This document shows, piece after piece, positions 6,261-13,672 of a DNA stretch of 13,867 bases (position 1 is its first letter; each line of letters begins with the position of its first letter). Where the stretch lies: positions 1 through 13,867 of the forward strand of contig CANJYY010000028.1 in the NCBI GenBank assembly GCA_947479185.1. The letters run 5' to 3'. Both the position numbers and the translations under genes were made by a program. This DNA comes from Caulobacteraceae bacterium (lineage in GTDB: Bacteria; Pseudomonadota; Alphaproteobacteria; Caulobacterales; Caulobacteraceae). Under the pieces are notes generated by a model, which searched no databases, was not told where the DNA came from, and saw only the letters and a program-made list of their open reading frames with translations.

Positions 6261-7080
6261 GGCCGCTCCTTTCCGTCCTGGCGAGAGTAGCATGATTGTT
6301 TCCCGTGACGCGAGTTGTGGAGAGAAGGGCGCGACTGACGCCGACGTCAGGTGAGGCTGCGCGGCCAACCAACGGAATACCCTTGAGGAACAGCCGAAGG
6401 GCTTCCCAATGGATCGCCGCCACGACCTTGACGGTCATGAGCGGCATACTGACGAACAGGCGCAGCAGCCGGCGGTCGTTAAGCGGCTGTCTCCGCATCG
6501 TCAGCGTGGCGGTGAAGTCCGGCCGCCCCCCGGTCGACTTGACGATCGAAAGGTTGAGCCGTCGGGTCGGCGGCGTGACGTCGAAGCGATAGGAGCCCTC
6601 GACCGCGAAGAACGGCGAGACGAACAACTGCTTGTCGGCGAGCTGGCGCTGAGGGCCATGACCGGCGGCGGGCGCGACATAGGCATGGGTCTGGCCGAAG
6701 GTGCTGTTGACCTCGTAGATCACCGCCTCGAGCGCGCCCTCGGCATCGCGCACGTAGAGCAGCGATATCGGATTGAAGACGAAGCCGAGCACGCGAGGAA
6801 AGGTCAGCAGCTGGATGTTGTGCGCCGTGGCCGGGACGTTCGCGTCGGCCAGACGGGTCTCGACCCATGACCGCAGCGATCGGCCGTCGCGCCAGCCGTG
6901 ATCGCGGTCATCGACCGAGAACAGGCCGAAACGGCCGCGGCGAAGCATCTTCAGGCCCGCCAGGTCCTCGTCCAGCCGGTCGATGTCGAGCAGCAGCTGG
7001 AACAGACGGTAGCGGAACCTGTGCGGCTTCGGCGAAAGGCGGTGATGAACCGTCTCGCCGACATAGAGGGCCGCCGTCAC
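6196..7080 (-). CDS. DUF1365 family protein
   Basis: The 294-residue product starts with GTG and matches the DUF1365 family (COG3496), which has no settled biochemical role. Visible family motifs are HHRLSPKPHRFRY (12-24), a central DHGWRDGRSLRSW, the hydrophobic block LLTFPRVLGFVFNPISLLYV (91-110), EVNSTFGQTHAYV, KQLFVSPFF (150-158) and HWEALRLFLKGIP (224-236). DUF1365 genes are repeatedly found beside an FAD oxidoreductase and a CFA-like methyltransferase, so a part in acyl-lipid modification is a fair inference. Its GTG overlaps the TGA of the upstream FAD gene (shared GTGA, 7077-7080), indicating coupled translation. The last 22 or so residues are basic, low in family resemblance, and are encoded over the start of the methyltransferase gene. 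Confidence 0.87.
   Translation of the reverse strand: MTAALYVGETVHHRLSPKPHRFRYRLFQLLLDIDRLDEDLAGLKMLRRGRFGLFSVDDRDHGWRDGRSLRSWVETRLADANVPATAHNIQLLTFPRVLGFVFNPISLLYVRDAEGALEAVIYEVNSTFGQTHAYVAPAAGHGPQRQLADKQLFVSPFFAVEGSYRFDVTPPTRRLNLSIVKSTGGRPDFTATLTMRRQPLNDRRLLRLFVSMPLMTVKVVAAIHWEALRLFLKGIPLVGRAASPDVGVSRALLSTTRVTGNNHATLARTERSGHDVHGPDKQRTRSRARGSRAA
6266..6271 (-). promoter_or_regulatory. Ribosome binding site of the methyltransferase gene
   Basis: AAGGAG on the minus strand ends five bases before the ATG at 6260. It favours this start over in-frame ATGs at 6293 and 6368, and lies inside the DUF1365 reading frame. Confidence 0.8.
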
Positions 7081-8381
7081 GCGGCCGCCGCCAGCGCCGA
7101 CGGCGACTCGCCAAGACCGGCCACCCTGTGATCAACGAACGCCCAGGGAACCTGGCCGCCCAGGGCCAGGGCCGCCTTCACGCCAGACGTCAGGCCGTCC
7201 TCGTGGAAGCCGTAGCCCAGCCAGGCGCCGGCGTACCAGACGCCGCCCCGGCCCTGGATGTGGCCGAACCGGCGCTGGGCGGCGAGGGCGGCGGTGTCGA
7301 ACTGTGGGTGGTCGTAGTCCCAGGCCCCGAAGGTCAGGGCCGGATCGGGCTCGGGCGCGTTGAGGCTGACGAACAGCGGCCGGGCGGCGTCAATACCCTG
7401 CAGATTATTCATCCAGTATGTGACGTAAGGATCTGTGTTTCCGTCAGAATTGGTGACGTAGTTCCAGCTGCCCCAGGCCTGTTCCCGGCTGGGCATCAGG
7501 GCCGGATCGCGATGCAGGTAGGCGCGGTTGGGCGCGTAGCGGATCGCCGCCAGCAGGGCCTGCTCTTCTGCGTCGGCGTCCTGCAGCATGCCGAGGGCCT
7601 CCGGGGCGTGGCAGGCCAGGATCACCTGGTCGAACAGCTCTTCGCCGCCGAGGCTGTCGCGGACCACCACGCCGGCGTCGGTGCGGCGCACTTCCAGGAC
7701 CCTGGCGTTCAGACGAACGCTGCCCCCCAGCGCGTCGCCGATCTTGCGCACATAGCTGCGGCTGCCGCCGACGACCGTGCGCCACTGGGGCGGTTTGAAC
7801 TGCAGCAGGCCGTGGTTCTGCAGGAAGCGCAGGAAGCTCTCGGCCGGGAAATCACCGATGCCGCCCTCGGTGGTCGACCAGATGGCCGCGCCCATCGGCA
7901 GCAGGAAGCGATCGCGGAAGCCGCCGCCGAACCGGCGCAGCCGCAGCCAGGCGCTGAGGGTCAGATCATCGAATTCGCCGCGCATGAGGTCTGAACGCGC
8001 GACGGCGTAGAACCGGCGAATGTCGTTGAGCATGCCGAGGAAGTCGGGCCGCAGCAGGTTGCGCTTCTGGGCGAAGACGCCGCGCGGAAAGTTCGACGAC
8101 CACTCCACCCCGCCGCCGGCGCAGGCGAAGCTCATGTCCGTCAGGCGCGTCTCGACGTCGAGCGCGCCGAACAGGCCGCGCAGGTTGGGATAGTTTTCCT
8201 CGTTGTAGACGATGAAGCCGGTGTCGACGTCGATGGCCTTGCCCGCGTAGTCGATGGTCACGGTGTTGGCATGGCCGCCCAGGCGGTCGTCTGCCTCGTA
8301 GACCACCAGCTCATGCAGGCCTTGCAGCGCCCAGGCGGCGCCGAGGCCGGCGACGCCGGATCCGATGACGGCGATCTTCAT
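7077..8381 (-). CDS. FAD/NAD(P)-dependent oxidoreductase (flavin amine-oxidase-like, COG2907)
   Basis: The 434-residue protein has an N-terminal Rossmann fold with GSGVAG at 7-12, an acidic ribose contact at E29, and the second flavin motif DRLGGHANT (32-40), as in the amine-oxidase/phytoene-desaturase-like superfamily. TGFIVYNEENYPNL follows. A C-terminal flavin segment GGVWYAGAWLGYGFHEDGLTSG closes the FAD site. No signal peptide is needed, since the first 20 residues form the dinucleotide fold. COG2907 proteins recur next to DUF1365 and CFA-like genes. By analogy with flavoproteins that desaturate or reduce methylated acyl chains in furan or 10-methyl fatty acid synthesis, it may act on lipid acyl groups, but the substrate is not known. 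It is linked by 4-base overlaps to both the photolyase (ATGA, 8378-8381) and DUF1365 genes. Confidence 0.9.
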   Translation of the reverse strand: MKIAVIGSGVAGLGAAWALQGLHELVVYEADDRLGGHANTVTIDYAGKAIDVDTGFIVYNEENYPNLRGLFGALDVETRLTDMSFACAGGGVEWSSNFPRGVFAQKRNLLRPDFLGMLNDIRRFYAVARSDLMRGEFDDLTLSAWLRLRRFGGGFRDRFLLPMGAAIWSTTEGGIGDFPAESFLRFLQNHGLLQFKPPQWRTVVGGSRSYVRKIGDALGGSVRLNARVLEVRRTDAGVVVRDSLGGEELFDQVILACHAPEALGMLQDADAEEQALLAAIRYAPNRAYLHRDPALMPSREQAWGSWNYVTNSDGNTDPYVTYWMNNLQGIDAARPLFVSLNAPEPDPALTFGAWDYDHPQFDTAALAAQRRFGHIQGRGGVWYAGAWLGYGFHEDGLTSGVKAALALGGQVPWAFVDHRVAGLGESPSALAAAA

Positions 8382-9844
8382 GCGGCGCTCCTGACGGCGG
8401 AATAGGCGGCAAGCGCGCGGTCGCGGGCCCGGGCGTGGTCGACGATGGGACGGGGATAGGTCTTGCCGAGCACGACGCGCGCTCGGTTCAGGTCATGGGT
8501 CGTGGCGGTCCACGGTGCGTGGAGGACATCGTCCGGCAGGCCGGAAAGTTCCGGGACCCAGCGCCGGACATAGGCGCCGGCGGCATCGAACTTCTCCCCC
8601 TGGGTGATCGGGTTGAAGATGCGGAAATACGGCGAGGCGTCGGCCCCGGATCCCGCGACCCACTGCCAGTTGGCCGCGTTCTGGGCGATGTCGGCGTCGA
8701 CCAGGGTGTCCCAGAACCAGCGCTCGCCCTCGCGCCAGTCGACCATCAGGTCCTTGATCAGGAACGAGGCGACGATCATCCGCACGCGGTTGTGCATGAA
8801 GCCGGTGGCCCACAGCTCGCGCATGCCGGCGTCGACGATCGGGTAGCCGGTCTGGCCACGGGACCAGGCGCGGAAGCCGGCGTCGTCGCCGAGCCACGGG
8901 AAGGCGTCGAAGGCCGGCTTGAAGTTGGCGGTCGGCAGATCCGGCCAGTGGAACAGGATGTGGTGGTTGAACTCGCGCCAGCCCAGCTCGGCGAGGAACT
9001 TGTCGGCCTGGGCTTCGGGCGCGTCGCCCGCGGCGATGACGGCCTGTGCGGCGCGCCAGACCTGGCGCGGGCCGATTTCGCCGAAGTGCAGGTGGGGCGA
9101 CAGGCGCGAAGTCCCCTCGACGCCCGGCAGGTCGCGGTTTGCGCCGTAGCCGGCGACCGGGCCGGACAGGAAGGCGTCCAGACGGGCGGCCGCGCCGGTC
9201 TCGCCGGGGACCCAGTCCGAGAATCCCGTCGACCAGTCGGGCGCGGTCGGGTGCAGGCCCCAGTCGGCCAGGTTGTCGCTGTCCGGCCAGCGGTCGGGGG
9301 CGGGGAGGCTGCCCGGAGCCGGCTGCGCGGGGCCCACCACGGTCTTGGCCCGGGCCGCCCGCCAGTAGGGGGTGAAGACGCGATAGGGCTCGCCCGAGCC
9401 GTTCTTCACCGCCCAGGGCTCGTTCAGCAGTCCCCCGTTGCAGGAGATGACGGAGACGCCGTCTGCCGTCAGGTCGGACTTGATCGCGCTGTCGCGGGCG
9501 ACAGCGTGCTTGTCATAGAGCCGGTTCCAGCACACGGCCGTGGCGCCGGTCGTGGCGATGAGCTCGTTCAGGTGATGGGCCGGGTCGCCGCGGCGCAGGA
9601 TGAGACGCGAGCCACGCGCCTCCAGATCGGCGGCCAGGGCCCGCAGCGACCGGTTCAGCCACCAAAGCGCCGCGCCGCCAAGGGTTCGCGCGCCCGCGCT
9701 CTCATCGACAATGTAGACCGGAATGACCGGGCGACTGCCCGCCAGGGCTTCGGTCAGCGCAGGATTGTCGGTCAGCCGGAGGTCCTGGCGAAGCCACAGG
9801 ATGGCGGGCTTGTCGGTCAGGTGCGGGTTGGCTGGCTGGGTCAC
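8378..9844 (-). CDS. phrB: Deoxyribodipyrimidine photolyase (class I type)
   Basis: The 488-residue enzyme should repair UV-induced cyclobutane pyrimidine dimers using blue light. The N-terminal alpha/beta antenna domain begins ILWLRQDLRLTDNPAL (15-30). The C-terminal FAD domain holds TSRLSPHLHFGEIGPR (245-260), LGWREFNHHILFHWP (287-301), GYPIVDAGMRELWATGFMHNRVRM (333-356) and DADIAQNAANWQWVAGSGADASPYFRIFNP (383-412). N389 and W393 correspond to the flavin-contacting Asn378 and the proximal electron-transfer Trp382 of E. coli. The GTG start at 9844 gives normal family length; an ATG at 9922 would add an unlikely Arg/Ser-rich tail and crowd the hldE promoter. There is no ribosome site before the GTG, which suits leaderless initiation. 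It heads a four-gene operon. Confidence 0.93.
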   Translation of the reverse strand: MTQPANPHLTDKPAILWLRQDLRLTDNPALTEALAGSRPVIPVYIVDESAGARTLGGAALWWLNRSLRALAADLEARGSRLILRRGDPAHHLNELIATTGATAVCWNRLYDKHAVARDSAIKSDLTADGVSVISCNGGLLNEPWAVKNGSGEPYRVFTPYWRAARAKTVVGPAQPAPGSLPAPDRWPDSDNLADWGLHPTAPDWSTGFSDWVPGETGAAARLDAFLSGPVAGYGANRDLPGVEGTSRLSPHLHFGEIGPRQVWRAAQAVIAAGDAPEAQADKFLAELGWREFNHHILFHWPDLPTANFKPAFDAFPWLGDDAGFRAWSRGQTGYPIVDAGMRELWATGFMHNRVRMIVASFLIKDLMVDWREGERWFWDTLVDADIAQNAANWQWVAGSGADASPYFRIFNPITQGEKFDAAGAYVRRWVPELSGLPDDVLHAPWTATTHDLNRARVVLGKTYPRPIVDHARARDRALAAYSAVRSAA

Positions 9845-9848
9845 GGAA

Positions 9849-9878
9849 GCTGTACGCCGACGCGCGCGCGTCGGATCA
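9849..9878 (-). promoter_or_regulatory. Candidate RpoE/ChrR-type promoter of the photolyase operon
   Basis: Minus strand TGATCC (9878-9873) is followed after 18 bases by TACAGC (9854-9849). The -35 equals the singlet-oxygen sigma factor RpoE motif of Rhodobacter sphaeroides as I recall it (TGATCC, 18 bases, TAAGA); the -10 match is partial. Transcription would start at or next to the GTG at 9844, consistent with the missing ribosome site. Confidence 0.4.
9857..9874. promoter_or_regulatory. Perfect 18-bp palindrome in the photolyase/hldE intergenic region
   Basis: CCGACGCGCGCGCGTCGG is identical to its reverse complement. It occupies the spacer of the candidate photolyase promoter, where a repressor or activator could bind. 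The alternating CG core makes a chance origin in GC-rich DNA possible. Confidence 0.45.
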
Positions 9879-9940
9879 CAGGACGGTTGAGACGCGCACC
9901 GTCTTGACCACCCCCACGTCAACGCTCACACCCTGACGTT

Positions 9941-11407
9941 ATGGATCTGGCTTCCCTACAGTCACTGCTGACCGCTGTTTCCGGCGTGCGCGTCGCCTGC
10001 GTCGGCGACGTGATGATCGACCGGTTCGTCTATGGCGACGTCAACCGTACCTCGCCCGAGGCGCCCGTACCCGTGCTGGCGCGGGGGCGCGAGACAACCA
10101 TGCTGGGCGGCGCCGGCAATGTGGCCCGCAACGTCGCGGCCCTGGGCGGGCTGGCGGCGCTGACCGGCGTGATCGGCGATGACGCCGCCGCCACCGAGGC
10201 GCTCGGTCTGATCGGCGCCGAGCCGGGCATGGAGGGCCATCTGGTCGCCGACCGCGGCCGGCCGACCACCGTCAAGACCCGCTACGTCGCCGCCGGCCAG
10301 CAGCTGCTGCGCGTGGATTCCGAAGACGCCCGTCCGGCCGGCAAGGACGTCGAGGCCCGGCTGGTGACGGCCGTGCGCCATGCCGCCGGCGAGGCCGGGG
10401 CCATCCTGCTGTCGGACTACGGCAAGGGCGCGGTGACGCCTGCCGTCATCGAGGCCTGCCTGGCCGCCGCCAGGGCCTCGGGCGCCATCCTCATCGTCGA
10501 TTCCAAGGCCCGCAGCTTCGCCCGCTATGGCGCGGCCGACATCGTCAAGCCGAACGCCACCGAACTGGCCGCCGCCACCGACATGCCGACCGAGACCAAT
10601 GACCAGGTCGAGGCGGCCCTGTCGCGGGCGCTGGACATGTCAGAAGCGAAGGCCGTGCTGGTCACGCGCGCCGCCAAGGGCATGAGCCTGGCCGTTCGCG
10701 GGGAGCCGGTGCGTCACTTCCCGGGACGGCCGCGCGAGGTGTTCGACGTCTCGGGCGCGGGCGACACGGCGCTGGCCGCGCTCGGCCTGGCGCTGGCCTC
10801 CGGGGCCCGTCCGGAAGACGCCGTGACGTTCGCGCTGCTGGCGTCCGGCGTCGTCGTCGGCAAGGCCGGCACGGCGGTGGCCACGCCGCAGGACCTGATC
10901 GAGGCCGAGATCGTCGCCCACATGGCGCCGGCCGAGGCCAAGGTGGTGCTGCCCGCCCAGATGGCCGCGAAGGCCGCCGCCTGGCGCGCCCAGGGGCTGA
11001 AGGTCGGATTCACCAACGGCTGCTTCGATATCCTGCACAAGGGCCATGTCGCCTATCTGGCCCAGGCGCGGTCCTGGTGCGACCGGCTGATCGTGGGGGT
11101 CAACAGCGACCGTTCGGTCCGCGCCCTGAAGGGCGAGGGGCGGCCGGTCAATGACCTGGAATCCCGCGCCCTTGTGCTGGCGGGCCTGGGCTCGGTCGAC
11201 CTGGTCGCGCCGTTCGACGAGGACACGCCGGTCGAGCTGATCAGGGCCGCCCGGCCCGACGTCCTGATCAAGGGCGCCGATTACACCGTCGAAGGCGTGG
11301 TTGGTCACGACCTGGTCGCCTCCTGGGGGGGCGAGGTCAAACTCGCCGCCATAGTCGAGGGCTATTCCACCACCGCCGCCATCGCCCGCATGATCGAGAA
11401 AGCCTGA
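9941..11407 (+). CDS. hldE: Bifunctional heptose-7-phosphate kinase / heptose-1-phosphate adenylyltransferase
   Basis: The 488-residue cytoplasmic enzyme fuses two domains used in making ADP-heptose for the lipopolysaccharide inner core. Residues 1 to about 325 form a PfkB/ribokinase-type kinase with VGDVMIDRFVYG (21-32), GGAGNVARNVAALGG (56-70) and DVSGAGDTA (269-277), where D275 is the likely catalytic base. Residues about 350-488 form the nucleotidyltransferase with FTNGCFDILHKGH (357-369, HxGH), GVNSDRSVRALKGEGRPV and LIKGADYTVEGVVG. It phosphorylates heptose-7-phosphate at C1 and then, after a separate phosphatase step, adds AMP. The domain order and length are those of E. coli HldE. Gene hldD starts five bases after its stop. 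The ATG lacks a clear ribosome site. Confidence 0.95.
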   Translation: MDLASLQSLLTAVSGVRVACVGDVMIDRFVYGDVNRTSPEAPVPVLARGRETTMLGGAGNVARNVAALGGLAALTGVIGDDAAATEALGLIGAEPGMEGHLVADRGRPTTVKTRYVAAGQQLLRVDSEDARPAGKDVEARLVTAVRHAAGEAGAILLSDYGKGAVTPAVIEACLAAARASGAILIVDSKARSFARYGAADIVKPNATELAAATDMPTETNDQVEAALSRALDMSEAKAVLVTRAAKGMSLAVRGEPVRHFPGRPREVFDVSGAGDTALAALGLALASGARPEDAVTFALLASGVVVGKAGTAVATPQDLIEAEIVAHMAPAEAKVVLPAQMAAKAAAWRAQGLKVGFTNGCFDILHKGHVAYLAQARSWCDRLIVGVNSDRSVRALKGEGRPVNDLESRALVLAGLGSVDLVAPFDEDTPVELIRAARPDVLIKGADYTVEGVVGHDLVASWGGEVKLAAIVEGYSTTAAIARMIEKA

Positions 11408-11412
11408 GTTCC

Positions 11413-12414
11413 ATGAGCCGCCGCATCATCTTCGTCACCGGCGGGGCCGGCTTTATCGGCTCCAACATCATCGCCAGGCTGGCCGAGGATCCCTCGCTGG
11501 ATCTCGTGGCCTGCGACTGGCTGCACGAGGCTGACCTCGGCAAGTGGAAGAACCTGGCCAAGCATCCGATCGGCGACTTCGTGGCCCCCGAGAACATGAT
11601 GGAGTGGCTGGAGAAGCGCTGGCAGGACGTGGCGCTGGTCGTCCACATGGGCGCGATCAGCTCGACCACCGAGCCGGACGCCGACAAGATCATCCATCAG
11701 AACTTCGGCCTGTCGCGCGACCTGTTCCGCTGGTGCGCGGACCGCCAGCGCCGGCTGATCTACGCCTCCTCGGCGGCGACCTACGGCGATGGCGCCCAGG
11801 GCTTCGAGGACCGCGACGACATCGAAAGCCTCAAGGCGCTTCGGCCGCTCAACACCTATGGCTGGTCCAAGGCGCTGTTCGACCTGTTCGCCGCCCGCCA
11901 GGCCGCTCGTGACTACGCGCCGGCGCAGTGGGTGGGGCTGAAGTTCTTCAACGTCTACGGCCCCAACGAGGAGCACAAGGCGTCGATGAAGTCGGTCGCC
12001 TCGCAGATCTGGCCGCATGTGAAGGACGGCCGGTCAGTGCAGCTCTTCAAGTCGCACAATCCTGACTACGCCGACGGCGGCCAGCTGCGCGACTTCGTCT
12101 ACGTCCGCGACGTCGCCGACGTGGTGCAGTGGCTGAGCCAGAACGAACAGGTCAACGGCATCTACAATCTGGGCTCGGGAAAGGCCCGCTCGTTCAAGGA
12201 CATGGCCGAGAACGTGTTCAGGGCCGCCGGCCGCGAGCCGCAGATCGACTACATCCCGATGCCGACCTCGATCCGCGACAAGTACCAGTATTTCACCGAG
12301 GCGAAGATGGATCGCCTGCGTGACGCGGGCTACGCAGGCCAGATGACGCCGCTGGAAGACGGCATCGCCGACTATGTCGGCGGGTATCTCAACACCAGCG
12401 ATCCTTACCGCTAG
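11413..12414 (+). CDS. hldD: ADP-L-glycero-D-manno-heptose 6-epimerase
   Basis: This 333-residue NAD(P)-dependent short-chain dehydrogenase-type epimerase converts ADP-D-glycero-D-manno-heptose to the L-glycero form, the last step before transfer to lipid A-Kdo. The cofactor motif is TGGAGFIG (9-16). The catalytic residues are in YASSAATYG (S120) and Y149xxxK153 (TYGWSK). FFNVYGPNEEHKASM carries the substrate-binding lysine typical of HldD, and YNLGSGKARSF and the C-terminal GYAGQMTPLEDGI complete the family pattern. It is five bases downstream of hldE with only a weak ribosome site, so translation is probably coupled. gmhA and gmhB are not in the window. Confidence 0.95.
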   Translation: MSRRIIFVTGGAGFIGSNIIARLAEDPSLDLVACDWLHEADLGKWKNLAKHPIGDFVAPENMMEWLEKRWQDVALVVHMGAISSTTEPDADKIIHQNFGLSRDLFRWCADRQRRLIYASSAATYGDGAQGFEDRDDIESLKALRPLNTYGWSKALFDLFAARQAARDYAPAQWVGLKFFNVYGPNEEHKASMKSVASQIWPHVKDGRSVQLFKSHNPDYADGGQLRDFVYVRDVADVVQWLSQNEQVNGIYNLGSGKARSFKDMAENVFRAAGREPQIDYIPMPTSIRDKYQYFTEAKMDRLRDAGYAGQMTPLEDGIADYVGGYLNTSDPYR

Positions 12415-12441
12415 GCCGGTCGGGGCGCGTCCGGCGTTTAC

Positions 12442-12455
12442 GGACCGCCCGGTCC
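12442..12455. terminator. Small hairpin downstream of hldD
   Basis: GGACC-GCCC-GGTCC can form a 5-bp stem with a four-base loop, 27 bases after the hldD stop and 18 bases before the next start. No T-run follows, so it is at best a weak terminator or a leader hairpin of the DUF3089 gene. Confidence 0.25.
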
Positions 12456-12473
12456 TCGTGTAACCCTCTCACC

Positions 12474-13646
12474 ATGGCGGGACTGAAGGGCTTCAAACGC
12501 TGGATTGCGCTGGGCGTCGCGGCGTTCGCGGTTCTGCTGGCCGTGGCGGCGTTCGCCTTCCGGGTCGATATCCTGCGCACCGCGCTGGACCCGAGGATTC
12601 CGTTCCAGACCTACACGCCGCCGCCGGCGCCCGACTACGCTGACCCGCGGGCCTGGGTGCTGCCGATCGACGCCCCGCCCGCGAGCGGGCTGCCGGCCGA
12701 CGTCTTCTTCATCCACCCGACCACCTTCAACGGCGGCGATGACTGGAACGCGCCGCTCCGCGACCCGGAGGCGGCGCGGATGCTCGACCGGGTCATGCTG
12801 CCCAACTACGCCGGGCCTTTCGCCCGGGTCGGGCGGATCATCGCGCCGCGCTATCGCCAGGCCAGCCTCTATTCGCAGCTGACCATGCGTGAGGACGCCC
12901 GGGCCGCCCGGGCCTTCGCCTACACCGATGTCCGCGCGGCCTTCCGCACCTATCTGGCCCGCCATGACAGCGGTCGTCCGCTGGTCCTGGTGGGGGTCGA
13001 GCAGGGCGGCCTGCTGGCGGAACGGCTGCTGCGGGAGGAGATCGCGCCGGTCCCGGCGCTGCGCGCGCGGCTGGCCGGCGTCTATCTGATCGAGACCGTC
13101 GTGCCGGCGGCCGATTTCGCCCCCGCCGCCCTGGCGCCCGCCTGCGCCGGCCGCCGCGAGGCCGGCTGCGTCGTCGCCTGGGCCACGCCGCGCGATGGCG
13201 ACCGCAAGCGGACGCAGGACCGGTCACTGGTCTGGGACACGGAGGGAAACCTGGTCGAACTCGGGATTCGCCCGGCCCTCTGCGTCAACCCGCTGAACGG
13301 CGCCCGGACCGACGAGCCGGTCGTCGCCCGGGAAAGTCTCGGCGCGGCGAGCGCGACCGGCATGGGCTGGGGCGTGCGGCCGCCGTTCCTCAAGCGCGAG
13401 GTTGAGACCCGCTGCATCGCGGGCTTCCTGGATGTCTCGAAGCCGAAGTCATCGGCCTTCCGACCCGCGCGCGGCTGGGCCGACCGGCTGAAGGTCGCGC
13501 CGTTCAACCTGTTCTATGCCGATCTGGAAGCCGATGCCCAGGCGCGGGTATCGACCCTGATGGGCCGCCAGATGTACGGGCGCGCCGCGCCGCCGATCAC
13601 ACAGTCGGTTCCGGTCAAGACCTCGCCGGTGAACCGGATCGACTGA
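12474..13646 (+). CDS. Membrane-anchored DUF3089 family protein (alpha/beta-hydrolase-like)
   Basis: The 390-residue protein has a short basic start and one hydrophobic segment (about 10-29), then a Pro-rich linker, so the body probably faces the periplasm. The body matches DUF3089: DVFFIHPTTF (76-85), DDWNAP (89-94), RIIAPRYRQASLYSQL (121-136) and a nucleophile-elbow region LVLVGVEQGG. In most relatives that I recall, the elbow reads GHSQG; here it is GVEQG (174-178), so the usual serine is replaced by E176. It may lack hydrolase activity or act differently. Cys pairs in ACAGRREAGC and later could form disulfides outside the cytoplasm. The gene follows hldD by 59 bases in the same direction; whether it is in that operon is unclear. 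No good ribosome site is seen. No function is assigned. Confidence 0.82.
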   Translation: MAGLKGFKRWIALGVAAFAVLLAVAAFAFRVDILRTALDPRIPFQTYTPPPAPDYADPRAWVLPIDAPPASGLPADVFFIHPTTFNGGDDWNAPLRDPEAARMLDRVMLPNYAGPFARVGRIIAPRYRQASLYSQLTMREDARAARAFAYTDVRAAFRTYLARHDSGRPLVLVGVEQGGLLAERLLREEIAPVPALRARLAGVYLIETVVPAADFAPAALAPACAGRREAGCVVAWATPRDGDRKRTQDRSLVWDTEGNLVELGIRPALCVNPLNGARTDEPVVARESLGAASATGMGWGVRPPFLKREVETRCIAGFLDVSKPKSSAFRPARGWADRLKVAPFNLFYADLEADAQARVSTLMGRQMYGRAAPPITQSVPVKTSPVNRID

Positions 13647-13672
13647 GGGCCAGTCGCCTGACCCCGCGCGGT

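Noticed and set aside
5040..6290. 416-residue plus-strand frame opposite the methyltransferase gene
   Set aside because: Antisense shadow with no recognisable motif; the opposite strand encodes a full SAM-binding enzyme.
8435..9907. 490-residue plus-strand frame opposite the photolyase gene
   Set aside because: Antisense shadow; its length comes from GC-biased third codon positions.
9845..9922. Upstream ATG for the photolyase (26 extra residues)
   Set aside because: The extension is Arg/Ser/Cys-rich, unlike the family, and would leave 18 bases before the divergent hldE start.
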